Assembly: GCA_031216915.1 (NCBI GenBank)
Contig: CM062289.1
Location: forward strand, 62,317,741-62,381,740
Source of the DNA: Pictodentalium vernedei
Taxonomy: Eukaryota > Mollusca > Scaphopoda > Dentaliida > Dentaliidae
DNA: 64,000 bases
Reading direction: 5' to 3'
This document shows positions 54,349 through 64,000 of the stretch, piece after piece. The position numbers and the translations under genes are program-made. Numbering within the stretch: position 1 is the first letter of the stretch; every line of letters starts with the position of its first letter. Below the pieces are notes generated by a model, which was not told where the DNA came from, did not search any database, and saw nothing but the letters and a program-made list of their open reading frames with translations.

Positions 54349-54694
54349 TATAATGAATAGACACAGTATTTTATTCATTCTTTGTTGAAAATGTGCGCAA
54401 ATAAATATGGAACCCTGTTAATTTAATGGCCAGTTTGCTAGTGAAAATTATTCAATTGACAGGAATATTCAATTTAGAGGGATTTGGAAACTCTTTTTTA
54501 TTTTAAAGATAAGGCCACACAAAGTAGATCTTCTGTTTCTCAGGCCATTATTTGTGAAATTGCATGCGGGTGAGCGTTTTTTTATTTTATTTTTTATTTC
54601 AGTAATTTCTTCTTTGCCATCAAAAGTTCATGTTCTTGGTTCAAGTTTTAGGCCTCATAATCTACAGAATACCATGGGTGGTGGTGTATTTCAT

Positions 54695-54756
54695 CCCTTG
54701 AGCGCAAGAAGGCTTTGCAATGCTAAAGCATTGCAAAGCCTTCTTGTACTCAAGGG
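54695..54756. repeat. 62-bp palindrome
   Basis: Arms CAAGAAGGCTTTGCAATGC and complement closing on GCTAAAGC. Confidence 0.88.
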
Positions 54757-54847
54757 TCAAATTCATTAATTTTTTTAACTTGGGTAAAATATCAGACATA
54801 AACCATTTAATTTTTATTTTTTTTAAGTTTAAATTGGTTATAAAACA

Positions 54848-56791
54848 AGAGGCCCCACGGGGCCTGAAGTGCTCATCTTGTACAGAACACAATTTAAACA
54901 GAGTCCAAGAATGAGTCTACATTAAGCAAGCCATCTCCATAGGCTACACTGACAATCCTTGAGTCCCTCAGGAGTGACAAAAATAATCTGGGCATCATGC
55001 CTTTTCTTCAGTTGATCATAAGTAAAATGTAGAGCTCCCCTATGAAGCCCCTTGATACAACCTATGTGGATTAATCTTAGTAACTCTAGAAGGTACTGAA
55101 TACAAAATTTTTAATTCTTCAGCAAAATGGCCAATTCCGGCTCCCATAGAGAGCCCAAATATTAACCCAGGCTCTTGATTTGAACACAGTTAAATCTGAC
55201 TTCCCTAGTGATGTTGTGTACCGAATATGAAAGTATTCTGACTGTTGGATCTGAAGAAGAGAAATTGTAAAGAAATTTCTCCGAATTGCACTAAGTTCAA
55301 ATTTGGGCCACCATAGCGAGCCCAAATATTGACCTATGGATCCGATTTGAACAAACTTGAATCTGACCCCCCTAGAGATGTTGTATACCAAATGTGAAAG
55401 CATTCTGACAAGTGAATCTGAAGAAGAAGATTTTTGAAGAAATTCCCTCATATTGTACTAAGTTAAATTTCATGTTCCCATATGGAGCCCAAATATTAAC
55501 CTAGGCACTCGAATTGAACAACCTGGAATCTGACCCCCCTAGAGATGTTGTATACCAAATATAAAAGCATTCCGACTGGTGGATCTGAAGAAGAAGATTT
55601 TTAAAGAAATTTTCTCATATTGCACTAAGTAAAAATTTGGGCTACCATAGTGAGCCCAAATATACACCTAGGGATCTGATTTGAACAAACTTGAATCTGA
55701 CCCCCATAGAGATGTTGCATACCAAATATCAAAGCATTCTGACTGATGGATCTGAAGAAGAAGATTTTTTTAAATTACCCTCCATATTGAACAAAGATAA
55801 AATTTGGGCTTTCATAGGAAGCCCAAATATTAACCTAGGGACTTGGTTTGAACAATCCAGAATCTGACCCTCATAACAATGATGTATTCCAAATATTAAA
55901 AGATTCTGACTGGTGGTTCTGAAGAAGAAGATTTTTAAAGAATATTCCCCATATTACCCTATGTTAAAACTTCGGGCTCCTGTAGAGAGCCCAAATATGA
56001 ACCAATGAGCTTTATTTCAACAAACTTTTATCTGACCCCCCTATGAATGCTGTATACCAAATATCAAAAGATTCTGATGATTGGTTATGGAGAAAAGATT
56101 TTTTAAAATTTTTGCAAATATGCTGACTCAGCATTTTTTCGATGCCCATTACAGAACACCCTAACATAACCGATGGCAATTTTTTTTTACCATTCAATTC
56201 TACTGGTCATAAGGATACTTCATACCAAATAAAAGCTCTCTGTTCCGCGGGGTTTGGGAAATATGGGCGTTTGAAAATATTTCTATTTTTAGCTCCCAGG
56301 GTTCCCATGGGGATGCGTGAATTTTTTTTTTTGCATGGGTCATGTACTTATGACCCAATAATACCACAAACCAAATTTGGTTCATACCAGACCATCGGTT
56401 CAGAAAATAGAAATTTTGGGCGGGGCCAAAAATCTTACCCCTCCTATTACAAAGCCAAATATTACTTCACGAACTTCGTTTGAACAAACTTGATTCTACA
56501 CCTCATATGGAAGCTCCATAACAAATATCAAGTCATTGTACACACTGGTTCTTGAGAAGAAGATTTTTAAAATATTTTGGTGCATTTTCCCCCACTCCCT
56601 CCCTATGGGGCTGGGCATGCTGAGTTGAACAAAAATGAAATGCCCCTTTGGGACCATCACTCACACAAACTTTCACTTGAATTGGCCCAGTGGCTTTGGA
56701 GGAGAAGACCAAAACATGGTGTTGACGGACGACGGACGACGGACGGGAAGCGATTAGATTAGCTCAGCTTGACTTTGTCAAGATGAGCTAA
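54848..56791 (+). mobile_element. Helitron-like element with ~168-bp tandem array
   Basis: The start ACAAGAGGCCCCACGGGGCC contains a GGCCCC/GGGGCC hairpin. GAGCCCAAATATT-type words recur at about 168-bp spacing (55151, 55318, 55486, 55656, 55826, 55987). The 3' side has GACGGACGACGGACG, the hairpin CTTGAC-TTT-GTCAAG (56768-56782) and ATGAGCTAA. Same plan as 49490-50725 but with unrelated repeat units. No coding capacity. The ACAAGAGGCC head is common in mollusc genomes as I recall. Confidence 0.7.
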
Positions 56792-57873
56792 AAAGAGCAT
56801 GCGGCAGCCAAAAGGACCATGGGGGAGGGCCTGAGAAACAGATATTTATTTTTTTAGGCCTAAACTGAGCATTTTTTTCTATTATATCTTGTTTGACAGA
56901 ACTCTGTCAAAGAAGATATAAGAGATTAAATGCCTGTATTGGCTGCACTGAGGCCAAATAGGTCTGTCCATAAACATGGGGAATGTGGTGACAGCATAAC
57001 TTCTAAACAGACTTCCGGATTTTTTATTCAATTAACAGGAGTTCACTCTATAACCTATATGCAGGTCAAATTTGCATTAAAGGTGAGGTAAATGGTTTGG
57101 GGTTTGGAAATTATATTCAATTAACAGGATTGTTCAATTAAAATATATCCAATTAAGTGGGCTCTACTGTACATCAATCAAAAGATAAAATTTTAACAGT
57201 CTCATGATTTCAAACTAAGTTTTGGAGACATTGCAAGCCAATAAAAATTTTCAATTTCAATGAGGGAGGTGCCAGAGAACCAAATCCATCTTCATAAAAT
57301 TATAGTAAATCTCCTTTCTTATTATACCCACCGCAATTGTTTACAACAGGCTTGCACTGCAGTGGAAGTCCCTAACTCGGAAAAATACTCTCTATTTTCT
57401 TCTTTCCCAAGCGATTTGGGAAAGAAAAGTGGTGCAAAAGCACCAGGAAAAAATAAGCCAAAACTAGGTCGAGTGCGACCGGTGCACACCCAGTAGGGGA
57501 CACTCTTCTCTATGTACTAATCCAGATGAATTTACAACTGGCTGAATAGACAACAGGAGGAGGGAATCACATAACCAACCCCCACGTAACCAGACTGTGA
57601 TCGAACCGTGGACAGAAGAAGAGTTCCCTAGGCCTATAAAACCACAGCATCACAACCATTAGTAAATGACAAAGGGAGATGAGGAGTATGGCCCTGTGTG
57701 ACACACAGACAGGAAGGATAGCACCAAATACAGGGCTGGAACTGACCTTGCAAGAACCCTAATGGGTAGGGTTGATGACAGCCAGAGCAGAAGAAAAGAG
57801 GGCCTTAAGAAAAAAGGTCCCCAGACTCCTCCTGCAACTGATGCAGATAGGTCGAGAAAGTCAAAGCATTTCT

Positions 57874-58760
57874 TCAGTTGTCTGCCTGCATAACGTCCGA
57901 CAACTGACGGACCTCGTGGGCAGAAAAACGATTGGTAATACAATTGTCTGTCGCTAGATGAGCATATGACGTGTGAATAGCAAGACAAATCCATCTAGAA
58001 ATGGATTGAGGAAAGATCTTCTGTCGATCAGGGATAAGAGACAGAAATATATATGTTCCCATCTTCCTAATGAACTGCGTCTGGTTGAAGTAAATGCGAA
58101 TTCCACAAACCGAACAGAGCAAAGGGGCGATTACCTTCAGCAGAAGGAAGAGCCCTGATACAGATTGGAGGTTGAGTAGTTTCTGGCATCTGATTCTTGG
58201 TCAGAAAGGAGCAATCAGTGGTAAAGTAACACTGTTGGTGAGCCCCTGTAAAAGGACGGATCAACAGAGAGGGCATGAAGCTCACTAACCCTTCTGGCTG
58301 AGGCAAAAACCATCAGACAAAGCAGTCTTGTGACAAAAAGCATATCCACCTGGGATAAAGGTTCGAACGGCACCCCCAAGCAAAGCAGCTCCCAAGAAAG
58401 ATACCATCTTGGGGTAAGCTGAAAAATCCTAGGCCTTTTCAAAGAAATGTGTCGAAAGAGCTTGGAGAGGTACAGATTAGTGCCGATACGATGCTTTCCC
58501 ACAAACGAAGAGGTCTCCAAAAGCATGGACCTGTACCCTTAGATGGTAACAGGTTGGAGACCCGAGAATCAAACAGATATACCAGAAACTCCACAATCTG
58601 TGTTATCGAAGGATCGGCATAATCAACACATTATGATGTGATTAGCACTGTAGCACACCATCAACAGAAGACCTTCCATTTAGCCACATAGGTTAAACCA
58701 TTGGAGTGCCGCCATGAAGAAAAGCACTCCACTACTCGTCTTGAAAAACCTCTACGGAGG
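57874..58760 (-). pseudogene. DIRS tyrosine recombinase, decayed
   Basis: Broken frames keep ASARRVSELHALSV (first Arg), SRWICLAIHTSYAH and FSAHEVRQLSD (His-x-x-Arg). The Tyr region near 57840 is in a shifted frame. The N-terminal part (TYVAKWKVFC) is at about 58670. Not expected to work. Confidence 0.8.
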
Positions 58761-58959
58761 AGACAGGACCTGACAAAAGATATGCGTGAAGGCACAATGA
58801 AGTCAGGTCGACATGAAAACTCCTCGGGTGACCTTGGCAAAGAAGGTTGTGATATAGAGGGAGATGTGCCAGAATTGCCGCCAACAGAGAGTGGAGCTGA
58901 TTGATCCACACCCACTGAGGTGACAGGGGAGCGATCAGAATGATTCGACAGCTGCAGGT

Positions 58960-60680
58960 TCATATCTTGGCTAAAACCCGAGGCAGAATCGCAACAACTA
59001 GACAGTTCCAATCGAGTGGCAGAGCATTCACGGTGAAAGCCAGAGGATCTAGACACAGGGACACGAAAGTGTGCACCTTAGGTTTCCAACAGGTCACAAA
59101 ACGATCGACATGGGGACGACCCCAGAGATCGCAAAGTGACTGGAACACTTCCCTGTGAAACATCCACTCCGTTTAAATGAACCTGCCCCGTCGGGACAGG
59201 GAGTCGGCTAGGATGACCACCACCCCGGCTTAGACATCCTGAGTGAGCCGTAGAAGATCCCAAGCCAATTTGTACATGGGAACCGAGTGTGTGCCGCCCT
59301 GGTTCCAAATGTAAGCGACTACTGTCAAATTGTCGGACAACAGAAGGACCTGATGATTCAAAAGGAGGGAGATCCACCGCAGGAAACTCGGAAGAAGATC
59401 AAGAAGCTCCTTCTGATTGAGGAGAAGAGCTGCTTGATCCTGGTCCCATATACTGTGAAGGGAAAGACCACAGGATCCAACGTCACGCACCATCCCTGAT
59501 CGCTGGCATCAGCCGTCAGAACATGGTCAGACATGGGAATGTCCAACGGAACTCCCTGCATAATCCACTGAACATCCGTCCTGGGAAGAACATGACAATT
59601 AAGAGATGTGGTAACTGAAGCACCAGATCCAGAGGATTGACACTCGGTCTCCAACGACTGAGAAAGTGTTGGAGAGGTCTGACATGCAGCTGACCTTGAG
59701 GAATGAGATCCGTCACCGAACCGCAGAGAGAGAGCAGCTGGAGAATACTCCGAGCTGTTGCAGACATGGACTCGGTCAGAGTCAGGGCGAAAGCCAAGAG
59801 AATCACAGCTCTTGCCTGGGGAATCGCCACCGTATTCAGCTGAGTACGGAAGTCCAACCCCAGATGACAAAACGACTGAGAAGGAACCAGGCCAGACTTC
59901 TCTTTGTTGACTCTGACCCCTAGCGATGTGAGCAGGCTCAACAGTGTGTCAACATCTGACACCAGAAGAGCAGCATTGGAGTGCCTCTGGAGCATATGGT
60001 TCAGATACGCCGAAGTAGTCACCCTGGACTGAGTGCAATGGAAGGCTATCACATGCGACATCAGTCGGATGAAGGACCAAGGAGCCAGACTGAGGCCGAA
60101 AGGCATGGCCTTGAACTGGTAAATTCGCCCCAGAAAAGTGGACCTGAGATATTTTCACGATGTCCGATGAATCGGAATGTGAAAGTAAGCGTCTCTCAGG
60201 TCAATGCTGGAAGCAAAATCTCCCTGGTTGGCTGTCCTTCTTCGGCACCAAGAGCAGGAGGGAATAAAATCCCAATGAATCCATGTTCTTGACGACCCCG
60301 ATCAATCCCTTTGACAGGAGCTTGTCTATCTCCATGATCAAACATTCCCGACGTGAAACATCTAAAGGAACCTGGGTTGGAAGAGGCACTCTCGACAGAG
60401 TGGGATGCCTCCAAAAGGATATCCACAGACTGGATCGAACATCTAACACCCAAGGATTGGATGTGATCGTGGCCCAACAGTCTGCAAACCCAGATATCCC
60501 TCCTCCAACCTGGTATGAATTGAGGTGAGTACCTTCATTTTGAGCCCTGGCTAGGCCCGTGAGAGGAGAAACCACCTCCTCTGCTAGATGAAGGATCCTG
60601 AGACCTCCCTCTGGACTGCCGACGCTTCCCCTTACTACGTGAGTAAGAGGAAGAAGCGGCGACAGAAGGGCATTTGTTAG
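58960..60680 (-). pseudogene. DIRS reverse transcriptase/RNase H, decayed
   Basis: Frames include EIDKLLSKGLIGVV and LVPKKDSQ (RT start), PFGLSLAPWSFIRL, a YLNHMLQR stretch where the catalytic YLDD is expected (both Asp lost), and RNase H remnants (LTADASDQGW, LNQKELL). About 100 bp of the RT core, present in the first DIRS, is missing near 60227. Inactive. Confidence 0.8.
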
Positions 60681-61272
60681 GCTTGGAACGGCCCCTGCCT
60701 CCAGCAGAAGGCAGATCAAGCTGCCGAAGCAGCAGCTGATCTTTGGAATGACGCAGGAGAACATCCCGGACCGTCGCCACTGAATCATGGATTAGTCGCG
60801 GACTCATCAAAGAAGTGAATCAAAGGGAATGGCAGAATCGTAGGAATGATAATGCACAGGGGGTAAAAAGGTATCAGCCTAGTGAAGAACGAAGTCTTCA
60901 TAGCCTTGGAACTCAGCTTTGAGTCCAATGCTGCAAAAGCTTCAACCACTTTACCGACTGGTATGGACGAATGCGCCCAGAAGCAAGGTGCTCCACAGGC
61001 TGTAGGCGAGTGACTGATGACCGCGGCCCGACTGAAACCTCCGACTGGTCTGATGGTTTGAAAGAACTCAAACACAAAGTCAAGAGCCACCCACAAGACT
61101 GATGGCTCTTACCGTCAGGTGTGTCTGACCCATCGCTTGAGTCGGGAGACACATAGCCCATGTCGGGCATACCAGATGATGCCTCCCATGGTGTAGGAAC
61201 ACCAGGGGAATCAGAAAGAAGGGCCCTGCTTCCAAGTGGCACCACCACAGAGGGCACCTGGAGAGTTGCCAC
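60535..61272 (-). pseudogene. DIRS gag, decayed and internally deleted
   Basis: The C-terminal part (60810-60535) has VRDVLLRHSKDQLLLRQLD and a basic tail. The upstream parts (61272-60785) have GYVSPDSSDGSD and ALDSKLSSKAMKTSFF. Relative to the first DIRS about 300 bp is missing near 60812, and the N-terminal repeats are absent. Confidence 0.75.
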
Positions 61273-61320
61273 AGACCTCTGTACTTGCCCTGACCCAGTC
61301 TATGGAATTAGAGAAAAACG

Positions 61321-63630
61321 GGGACAAGACGGTAAAAAAATTATATCGTACATTCGTTTAACTTTTGCAATCAAACCACAATTTCTTTTTATTATAAACT
61401 ATTGGTAAACTCAACTTTGCTTACTGGTACAGTCCTTCGATTTTGAAAAACCCAGGTGTGCATTTAGTTGCTCGCTGCTTTTGGGACTTAGGCGCACACT
61501 TTTTGTGGGGCGCGCTACATATATTACATCAGAAAATGAGCGTGAAACGATACATGTAGTTACTATCATTTCACATTCATTTCCTGATGTATCGTGCCCC
61601 CCCCCCCCCCCCCCCAAAAAGTGCGTCTTGTAAGTTGTAAGTCAACACGCCTATTTCCAGATGTAATATTATCGTGCACTGATTTTGTCCATAAAGAAAT
61701 TTAAGAAAACTCACCTTGATATTTTGTTTCTCATTTCGTGGAATTGTCACTTTCCGTTTCGGCCGCCACATTTTCAAGAAAAAGTACTGTGTAAAGACTG
61801 AGATTTGTACAAGTCCAATAAAACCGTGCACATAAGTTTCAGGTTCAAATAGATTTCGAGAAGTTAATTTTCCCAGGGAATTATCGAATCATAAGAGAAT
61901 ATTATTGTAATCCATTTGCACACATAAAATCACAATAATAAATTCACAGTATATTTCAGATTCAAAATGGAATTTCCCACAAACTCTGACAGTCACAATG
62001 ACACAGTTGAAACCTGATGACGTCACACTGATTGACATATTGGACACACCTACGACGCTGTTTTCATTCTCTGCATAACAAATTTTCAATTTGCAACAGG
62101 TAATAACTCAACAAAAACTGACAAGATGGCATTGACGGTAGACCACACCTCTGACCACGTCCAACATAATGTCACATTGACATCAGTGCATTGGAGATTG
62201 CAAAAACTAGTTAGCAATGACGAATTCTAAGAATTTCCTCGACTGATAAGCTATGAGTCATGACGTCACAAGTTTCCCTGTTTCATTCAGCACGGTGCAG
62301 ATACGAGTCGACTCGAGTAGATCCCTTCTTCACAGTTGCGACAGGAGATAACTCGACGATATTATCATCACAGTATGTTTCGACATGATAATAGAAGGAG
62401 ATAGAGTCGGATTATATTTGTGTGCCGATCCGACTCTATCTCATTCGGTCTCGCTGCAATAACAAAAGTGATAGTTTTTTTTCAATTAATCAGTTATTGC
62501 CCTAGAAAAATGAGGACGACCAGTCGGGCAAGTTTGACAGAGAAACAGCACGACCGGACCAAAATCTACTAGACAATGTCGGTCGGACGTGGGTTAGTGT
62601 TGAACCCTGGCTTGTACATCTTTTATCGCGATCAGACTCATTTTGGGGGATGTATGTATAGTACGTATACTTATGAGTCACACTTGCCTCCCAAAAAATG
62701 AGTCGAATCTCGAGAAAATATTGTATACAAGCACAATGAGCACATTACACATTTATCTTCCCTTCAGTCAAAAAAAACCCCCGATAACCATGACTTCTCA
62801 AAAATAATTGTTAACAAACAAAAAGCCACACTCAACTGATCAAAATAATAGATCTCAGTTTTCAATTCTCTCAACCCAATGGCACTTGAAGAAATTCCAT
62901 CAGCATGAATGAAATTGTACATTGTGAGAAAAATAATCAAATTCAGATCAAGTATGCTTTCTGTTGAGCAATGATATTTCTAACCAAATTCAATTTATTT
63001 CATGAGGTCACCCATTGCACTGATGGCCGGTTTGCGAAAAGAACTAGGGAATTATATTTTTGTAGTTCGCAAGAATCACTTTAAATACATGACAACATTT
63101 CATTCATAATTCTTAGAAGCAGGGACGTCGTGGCAGGGGGTGTGTGTGGAGGGGGGGGGGGGGGGGGGGGGGGGGTGTCTCACCCCCCAATATTTGTCAA
63201 AACCTCAATAGTTGGAAATTCGGAGGGCAAAAATATCAACAGTTAGAAATTTAAAAACTACTGAATATACGGTATAATTCACTAACAAACCTATTTTTCC
63301 GACTGGAGGACCATAATAAGGAAATATTCCGACTACCGAGACTTTCAGGTGAAAATCGGGTCAAAGAATTCCGACTCCCCGTGGCCTGCAGTTTTAAGAT
63401 AGATGATTAATAAATGATTGACTGCATTAGAGTTTCTGCAAATATCCACAATAGATTGGGCGCATTTCACAGAATTCTAAACAATTGACAAATACTTCAT
63501 TTATATATCACATCAAACTGAAAGGTTAGGTACATGGTCTATATACTGAACCTTTCAGGTTGATGTTATATATAACATGGTGCAATTGGTGCCACAATGC
63601 ACCCAGCTGAGTTGCATGTAATGGCATGTT
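61321..63630. other. mostly featureless; two palindromes, two homopolymers
   Basis: No gene is recognised. A weak foldback at 61492-61627 (GCGCACTTTTTGTGGGGCGC and complement) has a C19 run in one arm (61597-61615). A short palindrome with GAGATAGAGTCGGA arms lies at 62398-62442. A G25 run is at 63151-63175. Confidence 0.6.
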
Positions 63631-63870
63631 TTAAGCCTTTGAACCCTGATGGTTCCTTCCATGTCAGTTGAATGACATCAATTAGAAGAGTCCATAATCA
63701 TCATTTGGGGTAGACCAATCCATATTCTCAACATGCAGCCTTTGGGCTGCACGTTGAAAATATCGATTGGTCTACCCTACAAATTCACTGAGCAGCCATT
63801 CTACTTTCTAAATGTATGGTGTGTCATGATCCTGGACCGGAAAAGCGGTCTTACGGGTTCAAAGGGTTAA
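63631..63870. mobile_element. TTAA MITE, GCCTTTGAACCCT family
   Basis: Starts TTAAGCCTTTGAACCCT and ends GGGTTCAAAGGGTTAA, TTAA at both edges. A palindrome with arms GGGTAGACCAATC ... and complement closing on GCAGCCTTTGGGCTGC lies at 63698-63775. Confidence 0.85.
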
Positions 63871-64000
63871 TAAAAAAGTACTTGTTGTCATGTCAAGTGC
63901 CTGTTAAATGCTCTAGAAACACAAAACTCCCACTTTCCCAAAGGCGATGTTTCAAATTTGTCCGTCAGACATGAGGCGTACACTGAGGACAACTCAGGCA

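Larger units (their letters stand above)
54515..56865. mobile_element. TIR element inside the MITE (tentative)
   Basis: TCTGTTTCTCAGGCC near 54531 and its complement (GGCCTGAGAAACAGA near 56837) are inverted, and GCATGCGG/CCGCATGC lie further inside. This suggests an element of about 2.3 kb; its exact ends and target duplication were not fixed. It contains a Helitron-like array. Confidence 0.45.
54407..57170. mobile_element. CAGTGGA-family MITE with large nested insert
   Basis: The left part (GGAACCCTGTTAATTTAATG, 54407-54490) and right part (56878-57170, ending GTGGGCTCTACTGTA) are family sequence in the 24987-25541 orientation. About 2.4 kb of other sequence separates them. Confidence 0.6.
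57320..61320 (-). mobile_element. decayed DIRS-like element, second copy
   Basis: The left ITR remnant (CCGCAATTGTTTACAACAGG near 57331) and an internal-complementary-region remnant (TTTACAACTGGCTGAATA near 57531) match the first DIRS. Minus-strand frames of recombinase, RT/RNase H and gag follow in the same order but with many frameshifts and two deletions. No right ITR was found, so the gag end is truncated. Confidence 0.85.

Noticed and set aside
61411-62089. Short open frames at 61.4-62.1 kb
   Set aside because: No motifs, one spans a poly(C) run, and codon use looks random.

Overview
This is eukaryotic repeat-dense DNA, most likely from a marine invertebrate and probably a bivalve or other mollusc. 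The mollusc guess is an inference from three things: Helitron-like elements that start with an ACAAGAGGCC hairpin and end in a hairpin plus GAGCTAA, DIRS retrotransposons, and Polinton/adintovirus-like remnants. I found no convincing host gene, rRNA, functional tRNA or CRISPR array. Almost everything recognisable is a transposable element, often inserted into another, and nearly all coding parts are broken. The ORFs with no stop or frameshift I could see are the gag and tyrosine recombinase of one DIRS element and a small pX-like gene.

Layout. 0.6-1.8 kb: broken transposon gene with a CXC domain. 2.2-3.0 kb: broken Polinton-type virion gene on the minus strand. 3.2-4.7 kb: Tc1/mariner element with TIRs. 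5.4-11.0 kb: Polinton/adintovirus-like element with ~270-bp TIRs, carrying a pX-like gene, a conserved unknown gene, a truncated integrase and a zinc-finger/PolB N-terminal fragment, with a truncated gypsy-type LTR element inside. 11.3-16.9 kb: jockey/CR1-like LINE (minus) with a 50-bp minisatellite expanded out of its own RT gene. 16.9-18.7 and 19.2-23.1 kb: two foldback-type elements whose TIRs are built of tandem repeats and whose flanks carry short direct repeats. 23-29 kb: minisatellites, MITEs, a hAT relic and an ORF1-only retroposon. 30-42 kb: pogo/Tigger-like, hAT-like and TTAA MITEs, a dead Tc1 transposase and LINE scraps. 42.7-49.1 kb: a hAT MITE holding a nearly complete 5.8-kb DIRS element; an empty copy of the same MITE at 35.6-36.1 kb shows the insertion site. 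49.4-57.2 kb: two Helitron-like repeat-array elements, a SINE, more MITEs and an L2-like LINE tail. 57.3-61.3 kb: a decayed second DIRS copy. 61.3-64 kb: mostly featureless, ending in a TTAA MITE.

The most unusual theme is that MITEs of at least three superfamilies (8-bp TSD hAT-like, TA-type, TTAA-type) each carry a long, nearly perfect palindrome near the centre. A second theme is ten poly(G/C) tracts of 14-26 bases. Nested copies with empty-site paralogues inside the window let several insertion boundaries be read directly.
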